From positions 1-64,000 of the forward strand of contig NZ_AAYC01000016.1 in the NCBI RefSeq assembly GCF_000169455.1: a stretch of DNA of 64,000 nt, written 5' to 3'. This DNA comes from Roseobacter sp. SK209-2-6. Lineage in GTDB: Bacteria; Pseudomonadota; Alphaproteobacteria; Rhodobacterales; Rhodobacteraceae. The position numbers and the translations under genes are program-made. The notes beneath the pieces are model-generated. The model ran no database searches and was not told the DNA's origin. It saw nothing but the letters and a program-made list of their open reading frames with translations. Shown here piece by piece: positions 26,228 to 34,929 of this stretch (the stretch's first letter is position 1; each line of letters opens with the position of its first letter).

Positions 26228-26610
26228 TAGCTAAAGCCCTCAATCTGTGTGATCAGGTTCCGTGCGGCCAGGCTGAGGGCTTCGGTTTCTATGATCTCTT
26301 CGCAAACGCATAGAAGTGTGTCATCTGCGTGATCTGAACCCCGAAAGAAAATACGCTTTTCACCCGCTGACAGCATCAAAATCTCTTCGGAGGCGGAAGA
26401 ATGCTCTTGATTGCCTGCATTCAGCGCCGCATCCAGCAAAAGAAAGCTCTGTTGGGCCTGTAAGCACAAAGCGTCGAGGTATTCCTGAGGGTAGCTTTTG
26501 GCACTGCTGCTACGCAAAACCAGGCCGGTCACCAGATCACCATAGGCCGCGAGCTGGCAACCTGGCACCGCGAGCCGGAGTGCATCGAGCTGTTGCGATA
26601 GGTCAGGCAT
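26227..26610 (-). CDS. Small protein, possibly roadblock/LC7-like
   Basis: 127 residues. The order helix (LSQQLDALRLAVPGC), strand pair (QLAAYGDLVTGLVL), helix (YLDALCLQAQQSFLLLDAAL), strands (EILMLSAGEKRIFFRG, TLLCVCEE) and helix (ETEALSLAARNLITQI) matches the roadblock/LC7 fold that binds small GTPases in prokaryotes (MglB type). This is pattern matching by eye. It is located directly downstream of three GTPase genes, which makes a GTPase-partner role plausible. Confidence 0.6.
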   Translation of the reverse strand: MPDLSQQLDALRLAVPGCQLAAYGDLVTGLVLRSSSAKSYPQEYLDALCLQAQQSFLLLDAALNAGNQEHSSASEEILMLSAGEKRIFFRGSDHADDTLLCVCEEIIETEALSLAARNLITQIEGFS

Positions 26611-26680
26611 TGCTCCTCCACCACTCAGAAGAGTTGAACCGAACGCGTGGTTGCGCAGGATATCTCGTCACCTCAATCAT

Positions 26681-27643
26681 TCACTTTCTCTCAAGTTGGG
26701 TTTCCCGTTGCTCTCTCATTGGGCGCCCATTTGAGCGTTCAGCGATCGCAACCCGTCGCGGCGTTATTTTGTGAGACTGTTGATCGAGATTGTGTGTATT
26801 GGTTTCATTCCCACCGCAGTGCACCATCTGCTTTTGCTCCAGCCGAAGGATTTCTGCCTCAGGCTTTGTGGAGGTGGGGGAAACCAGGTTTTCGGCTACG
26901 GTTTCAGGGCCTTTAGGCGAGTTTTCAATACAGCGAGGCCAGTTCAGAAGTGTGTCGACAAGATGTTCGGCAAAAGCTTCGGCGCCACTGTCTTTCCAAG
27001 CCTGCTGATCCTCCTCCGCAGCAATCGCCTGGCTGAGCGAAAGAGGAAAAATCGAATTGAAAGCACCACCGGTTTCTTTCTTCAATCGACGCAAGACACG
27101 TTCTCGATCGCGCGTGTTGTGCAGCTTGTCAAAATGCGTGACCAACAAAGTGCTGGGGCCGGTCAGACTATCTGAAATCTGCTCCCAGACGGCCGCTTCT
27201 GATTGACGCCAAGCTTGGGTGGCGTGGGTACACCAGATCACGGCATCGACCTCTGGCAGCAAGTTCTGCCAGATGCTGGCAGACATATTCGGGTCCGAGA
27301 TTCCTGGCATATCAATCAGATCGCAAAGCTCCAGTGCTTCGGATGGTAGTTTCAGGCGAATTAGAGCCGCCTGATCCAAGGGAATGGTTGCAATATCCTC
27401 TAGTGCAACCTGGGTTTCGTGACCGTCATGGCCTACGACTCTAGCCTCCTCACTTCCATGAGACATCCAGACCGGCGGCAATCGTGTCGCCGTAACGCGT
27501 ACTGGGAGTGGCTGTTGCTCTATCAAAAGATTGGAAAGTGTGCTCTTGCCGGCACTGAATTCCCCCATCAGCGCCAGACGGGGTTTGCGCTGCGGGGCTT
27601 CGGATTGCAAAGCGGCGTTGGACATAGTGCTTTCCTGTGTCAT
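26681..27643 (-). CDS. Dynamin-like / YfjP-type GTPase (320 residues)
   Basis: G1 P-loop GEFSAGKSTLSN (about 28-39), G3 DLIDMPGISDP (about 108-118) and a G4-like VTHFDKLHN. FSAGKST is typical of dynamin-superfamily and related bacterial GTPases. After the G domain (to about 230) comes a Lys/Glu/Asn-rich, probably disordered tail with no evident membrane segment. The start overlaps the stop of the larger GTPase gene (ATGA), so the two are co-translated and may form a hetero-oligomer, as paired bacterial dynamins do. Membrane remodelling is an inference. Confidence 0.85.
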   Translation of the reverse strand: MTQESTMSNAALQSEAPQRKPRLALMGEFSAGKSTLSNLLIEQQPLPVRVTATRLPPVWMSHGSEEARVVGHDGHETQVALEDIATIPLDQAALIRLKLPSEALELCDLIDMPGISDPNMSASIWQNLLPEVDAVIWCTHATQAWRQSEAAVWEQISDSLTGPSTLLVTHFDKLHNTRDRERVLRRLKKETGGAFNSIFPLSLSQAIAAEEDQQAWKDSGAEAFAEHLVDTLLNWPRCIENSPKGPETVAENLVSPTSTKPEAEILRLEQKQMVHCGGNETNTHNLDQQSHKITPRRVAIAERSNGRPMREQRETQLERK

Positions 27644-29733
27644 TCGATAAAGCTTCTTAGGGTCTGCAATGCGCCTTCTGCGGCCTCTCTCTTCTGGGTT
27701 TCTGTTTTATCGTGGTAGATATCTCGGAGGTCATCTTTGCTGAGACTTCGGCTACTGATCTCTTCCAAAATGTCCTGCTGTTCAGTTAAGAATTCCTGCA
27801 ACCTAGTGAGAACTGCTAGGCTTGCTTCAGGGGCCTGCACCATTTTCAACTGCGTTAAAAAATCTTCGGTTTCCCTTTCAATCAACTCCCGGAAGCGCTT
27901 TGCAAATGCCTTGTAACCTCGCGTGCGGCGCCACCAAGAAGCCCACCATCCATCGTTAAAATCCAAGGCAATACTCTGCCCCAGCACAATTGGTGACGCA
28001 GCAGGCGGGATGGAAGGAATTGCAAGCTGGATACCTTCGACAGCGGGTCCAAAACCTTCGTAGAGAAGCTCTGCAATGTCCTGCACTGCTGCTTCGTAGT
28101 GGGTTTCTGCGGTGCTCGTCAGGCCGCTCGACATCACTGAATAAGCTGAGCGAAGCAGCATTCTTAGCCCGGTCGCATCATATTCCCAAGGGGCGTCCTC
28201 TCCATTTGTCTCTAAATGTTGGATCAGCGCATGGGTGGCGCGTTCAATGAAAGTCGCATGGGCGCGGTCAACACGTTGCTGAAAGTTTCTTTCGACCTGT
28301 ATGGTAGCGTTCTTGAGTTCAGCTAGGTGGAAGTCAGACAGTTTTTCAAAGGACAGCAGAATTTCTTCGATACGGCCGGGGTCGCCATGATCTTCCCCCT
28401 CTACCTGGACTGCTTCAGCGGCGAAGTGTCCGGTCGCGGCTGTTGCTGCAGAGGAGGCCAAACGTGTAAGCAATGGTTTGCCAAGGTCTTGAACGATACG
28501 TTTGGAAATCGCTTTGTTTAACTTCGGTAGTCCTGAAAGCTCCCAGACCATATTCTGTGCAGGTTGCTCCGCGTGAGAGGCAGTCACTGCGGTTTCGGCC
28601 CAATTAATAAGCGCATCCGCACTGGCTGTATCCATGTTTTCCAAGGACCCGGTCAGAGCCTTGGTGGCCCAATAGGCGCTGCCAAAGATAATCTCTGCCT
28701 TTTCTGGACCGTGGTGTGTCTTCAAGGTTTGGCGGATACTGTCTTCGATCTCGGGTATCTGAGTAGAAGGATCAGCAAGTTCGTCGATCCGGTTGACAAA
28801 AATCACGATTTCGCGGGATTTGAGGTTTGAGATCATTCGGATCAAACCCATATCAACCGAGCTCAAGGCCTGACCAGCGGATAAAACGACAATGCAGATG
28901 CGACTGTCACGGATCGCCTGGAGGGTGATCTGTTCGCGCATCATAAAGGTATCATTGACGCCGGGCGTATCCCGTAGGCAAAGCCGATGAGGCAGGGTTT
29001 TGCTGTTCAGATATAGGTCCGCAGAACGGGTTATATCCGCAAAACTCCCCTGTTCAGCGGGGCCAGTGACAGCCTCAGCCTCAGCCTCAGCCTCAGCCTC
29101 AGCCTCAGCCTCATCGAAATCATCCCCAAGACAGATGTAGCGTTCAATCAGATTTTTATCGAAATACCCATAGTCATGCTTTTGACCCATCAAGAGTTCG
29201 AACTTCCGGCCTAACCGTCGACGAGACCGGTCTCGCATCTCTTCGATTTGGCTCCGGATCTTGTGTAACTCACCCTCGGCTCCGGCGCGCCCCGCCAATT
29301 CGCCAATTCGGCCACCTTTCTCCAGGAGCCTTCCCCATTCCCCTTCGGTCATGAACTGGAAACAGGCCTTTTTCTCGATCTGCCTGTGACCGGCTTCCAA
29401 ATGCAGAGAGGTGACAACCGAAGTCCAAGGGTTCACATCAGAAGGCAGCAGGTCTGCCCAACCTGCCATTGCATTGACCAAAGAGGTCTTGCCGGCCTTA
29501 ACCTGACCCAGCAAAGTCACGCTTGGCTCAAACTCTGAAATTTCTGTCTTGAGGCGCAGCAGGCTACGCTGAACCTTTTCTCCGGTCACTTCGGAAAGAT
29601 CGCTCAAAGCTTCCTCAAGTGTTTGGGCTTGCTGGGCAAAATAGACTAGGGTCTCCAACCCGGCATCCAGATTGGAGGGGCGCGATGAAGCGCAAATGTC
29701 GGTGGCCTTTTCGATTTGTGTTTCCATATTCAT
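27640..29733 (-). CDS. Dynamin-family GTPase (697 residues)
   Basis: P-loop LLGQVKAGKTSLVNA (about 74-88), a switch-I Thr in NPWTSVV, G3 CLRDTPGVNDT and G4 FVNRIDEL. The C-terminal 300 residues are mostly helical, as in dynamin stalk regions, with one weakly hydrophobic stretch (LAIPSIPPAASPIVLG). Within the G domain a Glu-Ala dipeptide occurs seven times in a row (about 208-221), encoded by a tandem hexamer. It is the largest member of the operon and probably works with the adjacent GTPases under control of the kinase and phosphatase. Family call good, process unknown. Confidence 0.87.
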   Translation of the reverse strand: MNMETQIEKATDICASSRPSNLDAGLETLVYFAQQAQTLEEALSDLSEVTGEKVQRSLLRLKTEISEFEPSVTLLGQVKAGKTSLVNAMAGWADLLPSDVNPWTSVVTSLHLEAGHRQIEKKACFQFMTEGEWGRLLEKGGRIGELAGRAGAEGELHKIRSQIEEMRDRSRRRLGRKFELLMGQKHDYGYFDKNLIERYICLGDDFDEAEAEAEAEAEAEAVTGPAEQGSFADITRSADLYLNSKTLPHRLCLRDTPGVNDTFMMREQITLQAIRDSRICIVVLSAGQALSSVDMGLIRMISNLKSREIVIFVNRIDELADPSTQIPEIEDSIRQTLKTHHGPEKAEIIFGSAYWATKALTGSLENMDTASADALINWAETAVTASHAEQPAQNMVWELSGLPKLNKAISKRIVQDLGKPLLTRLASSAATAATGHFAAEAVQVEGEDHGDPGRIEEILLSFEKLSDFHLAELKNATIQVERNFQQRVDRAHATFIERATHALIQHLETNGEDAPWEYDATGLRMLLRSAYSVMSSGLTSTAETHYEAAVQDIAELLYEGFGPAVEGIQLAIPSIPPAASPIVLGQSIALDFNDGWWASWWRRTRGYKAFAKRFRELIERETEDFLTQLKMVQAPEASLAVLTRLQEFLTEQQDILEEISSRSLSKDDLRDIYHDKTETQKREAAEGALQTLRSFIE
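29071..29112. repeat. Tandem hexamer AGCCTC x7 inside the dynamin-like GTPase gene
   Basis: Seven perfect copies of a 6-bp unit plus one base of an eighth. On the coding strand they encode (Glu-Ala)7. The repeat is in frame, so gain or loss of units changes loop length without frameshift. Confidence 0.95.
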
Positions 29734-29797
29734 GGAGGAACCTGCAGTCTTTCGTTATTTTGTGTCTGCCGCCAATGATTTGTGGCGAAAGGGAGGG

Positions 29798-30997
29798 CTA
29801 TCTGAGGCTTTCGGTAGAGAGCTCTTTCTTCAGTTGAAACAAGAGCGTAACAGCGTCGATCGCAGCGTTCTCATCCTCTTCCAACTGGCAGAGCAGAAGC
29901 ATCTCTTCTCCTTCTTGAACCGCCTGTTGCGCGGATGTGGACAGCTCGCTGACCGGCAAATCTTCTATTGAATTGGATAGGTTCTGGATCAGTTGCATGC
30001 ATTGTTCCAGGACGGGACCCACCTGCGGGCCATCCTTTGCATTTGCCTGCGCCAGCATATCCTCAGCCCCGCTTTGTAGCTGAGCAATCGCATGTGCCAG
30101 GCCCGAGGTGACTGATGATTGACGCGGGCGAGTATCACAAATGGGGTCTTGTGGTTGGTCAATTTGTTCAGCGTAGACAGCACCATATTGCTGGACGAAC
30201 ATCTGCGCCTGATCCAAATCTGATGCGCGGCCCAACTCAATCTGATGTTGGACATCTTCCTGCAGTCTCTGACCACCGCTGGAACGCCAGAGATCCGGAG
30301 CAGGGGGCAGGGTCTTTTGTGCTGTCAGCCCCTGGATTGCGGCAACTGGATAGACACCCAAAAACTCTTCGGCGGCCGTTGTTTCGGCGGTTTGCAACAA
30401 ACCCGTCAATGTCCCACGCATGATTTGCCGATCTGCCATCGTGAACACTAAAAAACTGTGGTCTTTGCTCCGGTCAGGCACTGAAGCCCAAAGGGCTTGT
30501 TCGTGTGGCAGAAATTCCTGGCTACACCACAATATGACATCTGAGGTCTGAGCAATTCTGTGAAGCGCTGCTTCTTGCTCTTCTCTTTGCCCCAAAAGGG
30601 GCAGCTCGCAATAGGTTTGCCACTGAAGATGCGCCTCAGGCAGGAATTGTCGTGCCAGTATAGTGTTTTCAGGCAGGTCTAGATCAGCCAGAACGCCTTG
30701 GTACCGCAGATGCTCTCCTTCGGCGGTTTCCACCACAACCTGCGGATGGGTTCCAAAGCACACTTCGACCTGCCAATTTGTCGGCTTTCGTCCAAGCGCC
30801 ACGTGGCCCAATAGCATATCCATCACGGCGGATTTTCCGGTTTCTGGCAGCCCGGTTACAGCAATACGAACAGGCCGACATAGGCGCTGTAGCAGCTGTG
30901 ATCCCCAACCCGCGGGTTTAGAAGGGAGATCTCCTTGATCTAATGTGTAGCGCAGTTGTCCCGCAACAGGTTCCAGGTCTTTGTGGTGTAGGCTCAT
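29798..30997 (-). CDS. P-loop GTPase-like protein with degenerate motifs (399 residues)
   Basis: The P-loop TGLPETGKSAVMD (about 48-60) is clear. The normal DxxG motif is not, with ADLDLPENT or a later CELPL in its place, and the G4 position reads FTMADRQ instead of NKxD. The topology DVILWCSQEFLPHEQALW matches the region after G3 in its neighbour (DAVIWCTHATQAW), so it is a diverged paralogue. It may bind nucleotide poorly or act as a regulatory partner. A helical C-terminal half follows (about 260-395). It starts within the stop of the phosphatase gene (ATGA). Confidence 0.75.
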   Translation of the reverse strand: MSLHHKDLEPVAGQLRYTLDQGDLPSKPAGWGSQLLQRLCRPVRIAVTGLPETGKSAVMDMLLGHVALGRKPTNWQVEVCFGTHPQVVVETAEGEHLRYQGVLADLDLPENTILARQFLPEAHLQWQTYCELPLLGQREEQEAALHRIAQTSDVILWCSQEFLPHEQALWASVPDRSKDHSFLVFTMADRQIMRGTLTGLLQTAETTAAEEFLGVYPVAAIQGLTAQKTLPPAPDLWRSSGGQRLQEDVQHQIELGRASDLDQAQMFVQQYGAVYAEQIDQPQDPICDTRPRQSSVTSGLAHAIAQLQSGAEDMLAQANAKDGPQVGPVLEQCMQLIQNLSNSIEDLPVSELSTSAQQAVQEGEEMLLLCQLEEDENAAIDAVTLLFQLKKELSTESLR

Positions 30998-31938
30998 AAG
31001 GAAGTTCCCTTCTCTGGTGAGCCGGGGGTGGAATTTGGGAGGTGCTTCACTGAGGCAAGAAGGGTGATGATGCGACGCCCTCTTTGCTGTTGGCTGTGCG
31101 AGAGTTTCGTCTTGCGCAAGGCGAGCTCTGCATCAGTTGTTTTTGCGGCGCTCTCAAATGGTTTGATAACGCAGATAGAGATATTGTCTTGTTCAGGCTG
31201 GCCCATCGTCTCCAGCTGATGCATCAATGCGGTTCCAATTCGAGCGCTGCTTTGATTGCGCTCCGTGGCCAGCACAGAGGCGATTTCCATTTCGGAGAGT
31301 GTGAGCAGCCCATCACTGGCGGCCAGCAAAATATCACCTTCTGCGAGATCGACCGGAACCTGGCGGCAATCCACGCGTGGGACCGGCGTTCCGCTAAGCA
31401 CAGAGGTGACACAATGACGGTCTGGGTGTTCTGCGGCATCATTCGGGCTCAGCCGACCTTTTGCGACCAAGGCATCGATTTCTGCCGCCATTGAATGGTC
31501 TGCGTTCAAGCGGCTCAACTGACCAGACCGGTATAAATAGAGAGGGGAATCTCCAATAGAGATCCAATACAATCGGTTCGAGAACAGGACCGGTGCCAGC
31601 AACGTGGCGCCCATCCCCTGGAGCGCTGGGTTGAGTTCGATGTATTCGCTTAGACAGGCATTGGCGCCCGCTGCGGCCTGTAGCAGAGCTCCCTGCAACT
31701 CTGCTTCAAGCTGCTTGGAGTCGCCAACCCGAAGTTTTAATTCAGTAAAAACCTCGGTTACTACGATACGACTGGCAATGTCGCCGCCGACATGCCCGCC
31801 CATACCATCTGCCAAAACCGCAAATCCAAAGCCGCTTCCGGCCAAGAAATCCGTCGCTAAAGCATCTTCCTGACGCTCGCGGCCGCCAATGTTTATGACC
31901 GCCGCCGTATCATATTCGAAATCAACGCTGTGCTGCAT
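30994..31938 (-). CDS. PP2C-type Ser/Thr protein phosphatase
   Basis: About 314 residues from the ATG at 31938. The frame is open to 31986, but that would overlap the FHA gene by 65 bp. All PP2C metal-site motifs are present: RERQEDALA, VLADGMGGHVGG, SIGDSPLYLYRSG, AASDGLL and QDNISI. It reverses phosphorylation by the Ser/Thr kinase at the head of the operon. It is a cytoplasmic, PppA-like single-domain enzyme. It overlaps both neighbours. Confidence 0.93.
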   Translation of the reverse strand: MQHSVDFEYDTAAVINIGGRERQEDALATDFLAGSGFGFAVLADGMGGHVGGDIASRIVVTEVFTELKLRVGDSKQLEAELQGALLQAAAGANACLSEYIELNPALQGMGATLLAPVLFSNRLYWISIGDSPLYLYRSGQLSRLNADHSMAAEIDALVAKGRLSPNDAAEHPDRHCVTSVLSGTPVPRVDCRQVPVDLAEGDILLAASDGLLTLSEMEIASVLATERNQSSARIGTALMHQLETMGQPEQDNISICVIKPFESAAKTTDAELALRKTKLSHSQQQRGRRIITLLASVKHLPNSTPGSPEKGTSL

Positions 31939-33271
31939 GAACTCTGTCACCTGTCGTTGGCAGATCCCACTGGAATTCCGCATCACAAAGGGGAACGAAG
32001 CGGAGGGTGGTTTCTCCGATCCGAATTCGATCTCCAGCGGTTAGTTTTTCAGTGCTGAGAACAGGCTGGTTATTCAGCCGCACAAGATTGGCTTTCCCAC
32101 CATGCCCCACAAAGAAGCTATTCTGCTCTGGGTCAAAGGCCACCGCGGCGTGATTGTCACGGGAGATACTATTGTCGCCGAAATCCAGCCGAAGGGTTTG
32201 ACCTTCCCCACGCCCGATCACAGTGATGCCGGAATAGAGCGCGAAGGTCGCCCCACGGCCAGGGCCTTCGACGATTGCAAGCCAGCCAACCGGAAACTGG
32301 TTGTAGCCCTGTTCTGTTGCCACCTTGTTTTTTGACAGGGGGCTCATTTCTTCGGCCTGGGCGGGGTTGAAACCCAAGAGCCGCGTTTTTACCCGACCAG
32401 CACGGCTGGCATTGCGACCGATGGAAGGGGAAGGAACGTCAATTGCAGAGGGTTCTGGCAACTCTGTTGTGAATGATGGGTCTTGGGGAACTCTCTCCGG
32501 AATTGGCACGGATCTTGATTCATGAGCGCTTCGTTCGCTACGTCGAGTTTCTACCTGATCCCGATCCACATCCGTCTTGAGCGCGAGCGATTCCGGCGAT
32601 GCATCTGGTGAGGGCACTTCTATTGAGTGGCGTGCTGGGTCTGCGGCTACAGTGGAGTGTTCGCGCATATTGCTCCTGCGTTTGAACGCGCGATAGGGAG
32701 GCTCTGGGTCGGTGTCCGCGTCTTCCAAAATACCTGCAATCGCATCCACGTCTTGCGTGGCTTCAATCGCGTCCTCAGGAGAAGTTAGACCCGCACTGTG
32801 ATCGGGAAGTTTCGGTCCCGTTGCCGTTGTCTGCACCTCTGACGGTGCCGAATCGGAAGAGGATTCCACTTGGTTGAGGTGATCCAACTCCTTTGTGCGC
32901 GCCAGGAAAGCTGCGATGTCATCGTTTTTCTCAGCTGTCGATGGATCCGGGTACAGAACCGCTTTCTTAGTGTCTTCAGTTGGTTCCGTCGGGGATTGGA
33001 ACTCAGATTTTAGAATACTGAGATCGACCGGTTTTTCCTTGTCGTTTCGCTCCTTAGCGATTTCAAGAGAAACCGGTTCCTGCTCTGTTGTCGGTTCAAG
33101 CAAGAAGCTGCGGTCCAAGTTGAATGGGCTGGATTTCTCGTCTTCCGCTGGCGTACTGCGGATCTTGGTTCCATTTTCCTGGGATTCCAGGGCATCTGTT
33201 TGGAATTGGTCAACGAAATGCTGCCGGTTCCGCTCACGCTTTTCGCCAATGATATCTTTGATGAATTTCAT
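31922..33271 (-). CDS. FHA-domain protein with long disordered N-terminal region
   Basis: 449 residues. The first 300 are Glu/Ser/Pro/Thr-rich and probably disordered, a likely target of the adjacent kinase. The C-terminal FHA domain (about 335-430) has the phosphothreonine-binding residues IGRGEG, NSISRDNH and LNNQPV. FHA domains bind phospho-Thr, so this is a probable adaptor between kinase and effector GTPases. It starts 43 bp after the kinase stop and its end overlaps the phosphatase start. Confidence 0.92.
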   Translation of the reverse strand: MKFIKDIIGEKRERNRQHFVDQFQTDALESQENGTKIRSTPAEDEKSSPFNLDRSFLLEPTTEQEPVSLEIAKERNDKEKPVDLSILKSEFQSPTEPTEDTKKAVLYPDPSTAEKNDDIAAFLARTKELDHLNQVESSSDSAPSEVQTTATGPKLPDHSAGLTSPEDAIEATQDVDAIAGILEDADTDPEPPYRAFKRRSNMREHSTVAADPARHSIEVPSPDASPESLALKTDVDRDQVETRRSERSAHESRSVPIPERVPQDPSFTTELPEPSAIDVPSPSIGRNASRAGRVKTRLLGFNPAQAEEMSPLSKNKVATEQGYNQFPVGWLAIVEGPGRGATFALYSGITVIGRGEGQTLRLDFGDNSISRDNHAAVAFDPEQNSFFVGHGGKANLVRLNNQPVLSTEKLTAGDRIRIGETTLRFVPLCDAEFQWDLPTTGDRVHAAQR

Positions 33272-33314
33272 AGCCGCTTCCTTTAATTCCTAGCCAGCTG
33301 CGGGTGACAATCTG

Positions 33315-34625
33315 TCATCCAAAAATTTTGCGAAGGCGTCCTGTAATGGTTGTGCTTTGCCTGTTGGGAGCTTTGTCTACCGGGACTGGAGCCACATTTG
33401 TCTTTGCCTTCGGAGGTGCGCGCTTTGGTTTATCTGTCTGCGCATCTTGATCGTCGAGCCAAGCCTCAAGATCGCCAATTGGCTCTCCGAAAAGGTTGAA
33501 CATCTGACGCGGACCTTTGGGTTTTTCTTTGGGCTGAACCCAGCTCAATTGTGCTGACCGCGGTAACCCCTGGGTCAAGTCGTCATTGGTTTGAGCGACA
33601 AGCGTGGCGATTGTGCTGTTCAGGTCAGCGTCCAGCGCGGGTAGCTCTTGTGTCGCACTGCTCCGTGGTGCTTCGCCAGCCAACTGCGGAGAGGCGAGGG
33701 GCTTGGGGGCTACTTCCCTGAGCGCTTCTGTCCATTCGGCCGCGCTTTGAAAACGTACTCCCGGTAAAACAGACATAGCCTTGTCAACAGATGCCAGAAA
33801 AGCGGCGGAAAGTGCCCAGTTGCCCTCTTCAAGAGGGGTGCAAGGATCTGGATTTCCGGACAAAATAGCATTCAACCTGTCACGGCTATTGGTCGGCGCC
33901 TCACCCGTGATGAGGAAGTAGAGCGTTGCCCCAAGCGAATAGAGGTCGCTTGCGGGGCGTTGTGGCAGGTTTGGATCATATAGTTCGTGAGCGGAGTAGC
34001 CATCTTTGACGGCAAACATTGCAGGGAAAACACTGTCTCTGCTGTTCTCGAAGTTACAGGCTGCCCCAAAGTCGACCAACGTGAGGGTCCCTTGGCCATC
34101 CAGAAGAAAGTTGTCTGGTGAAATGTCACGATGCAGGATGCCAAGGTCGTGTAGATACCCCAAGGCGCAAAGTGCCTGCTCGAGAATGGAATGAAGCATC
34201 TGATCGGAGAGTCGGTTGCTTTGCTCGTCTTGAACCGTTTGCAGATCCAAGCCATCTACGAAATCCATTGCAATATAGGCTGTTTGGTTTTCTTTAAACA
34301 CCTGATGAACACCAACAACTCCCTGATGTTGGGCCTGAGCCAGAAGATGCGCTTCACGCAGAAAATTACGCAACACATTCCGGCAGGAACGATCGTGCTC
34401 TGTTGCTATAGGTTCAACCACCGCTCCAATGCGTGCGCACATTCCAGCTGGAAAACACTCCTTGACGACGACGCGGCGCTCCAGGCTATCCCGCGCTAGG
34501 TAGGTTATTCCAAACCCTCCACAGATGAGCGGGCGCTCGATCTGATACTGACCTTGCAACAGCTTAAAACCGCTTGGCAGCTCGCAATCTGATGCTGGCT
34601 TTGCAAAATTTGTATCATGAGGCAC
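33315..34625 (-). CDS. Hanks-type Ser/Thr protein kinase
   Basis: 436 residues. Kinase domain about 25-290: glycine loop ICGGFGITYLA, Lys in VVVKECFP, catalytic HRDISPDNFLL (about 163-173), metal site VDFGAA (about 183) and LYSLGATLYFLITGE. The kinase core is complete. The rest is a polar, Pro/Lys-rich tail (to RLRKIFG) with no membrane helix, so it is a soluble PpkA-like kinase rather than a transmembrane PknB type. It is the first gene of an eight-gene operon with FHA, PP2C and GTPases. A 304-bp gap upstream should hold the operon promoter. Confidence 0.93.
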   Translation of the reverse strand: MPHDTNFAKPASDCELPSGFKLLQGQYQIERPLICGGFGITYLARDSLERRVVVKECFPAGMCARIGAVVEPIATEHDRSCRNVLRNFLREAHLLAQAQHQGVVGVHQVFKENQTAYIAMDFVDGLDLQTVQDEQSNRLSDQMLHSILEQALCALGYLHDLGILHRDISPDNFLLDGQGTLTLVDFGAACNFENSRDSVFPAMFAVKDGYSAHELYDPNLPQRPASDLYSLGATLYFLITGEAPTNSRDRLNAILSGNPDPCTPLEEGNWALSAAFLASVDKAMSVLPGVRFQSAAEWTEALREVAPKPLASPQLAGEAPRSSATQELPALDADLNSTIATLVAQTNDDLTQGLPRSAQLSWVQPKEKPKGPRQMFNLFGEPIGDLEAWLDDQDAQTDKPKRAPPKAKTNVAPVPVDKAPNRQSTTITGRLRKIFG

Positions 34626-34929
34626 TGCTTTTTGAATCCTCTGACAACCTGAAACTTGCGAGAAGTTTGTCCTGAACTGTCATGTTGTCGGCGGATTGCG
34701 GAGAGTTCACGGCTAGATTCGGGCAAAAAAGGCAAACCTGCCTTATTGCTGCCTCAAATCATCGTAACTAGCTGTTTAAATTGATTTAAAGCGAGTAAAG
34801 GACTTGCTCTCAAGTTAGTTAAACTCGTCTCTTTTCAAGAGCTGCTGAAATTCTGAATTTTCTGCCCCCACCGCAACCTGCCTCTTTGCGTGTGCGTATT
34901 TAGTTCCGAGAATGCGGCTCGGAATCGCC
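34626..34929. promoter_or_regulatory. Intergenic region between the kinase operon and znuB
   Basis: 304 bp with no credible gene. The right end holds the znuB 3' flank, including an imperfect terminator-like hairpin at 34904-34924. The left part is the likely promoter region of the leftward kinase-GTPase operon. No obvious operator was recognised. Confidence 0.45.
34904..34924 (-). terminator. Possible terminator after znuB
   Basis: TTCCGAG (34904-34910) / CTCGGAA (34918-34924), a 7-bp perfect stem with a 7-nt loop. It lies just beyond the znuB stop at 34930. There is no strong T-run. Confidence 0.4.

Noticed and set aside
25427-34625. Type VI secretion locus
   Set aside because: Kinase, FHA and PP2C genes are there, but no sheath, tube, baseplate or ClpV gene occurs in the window.
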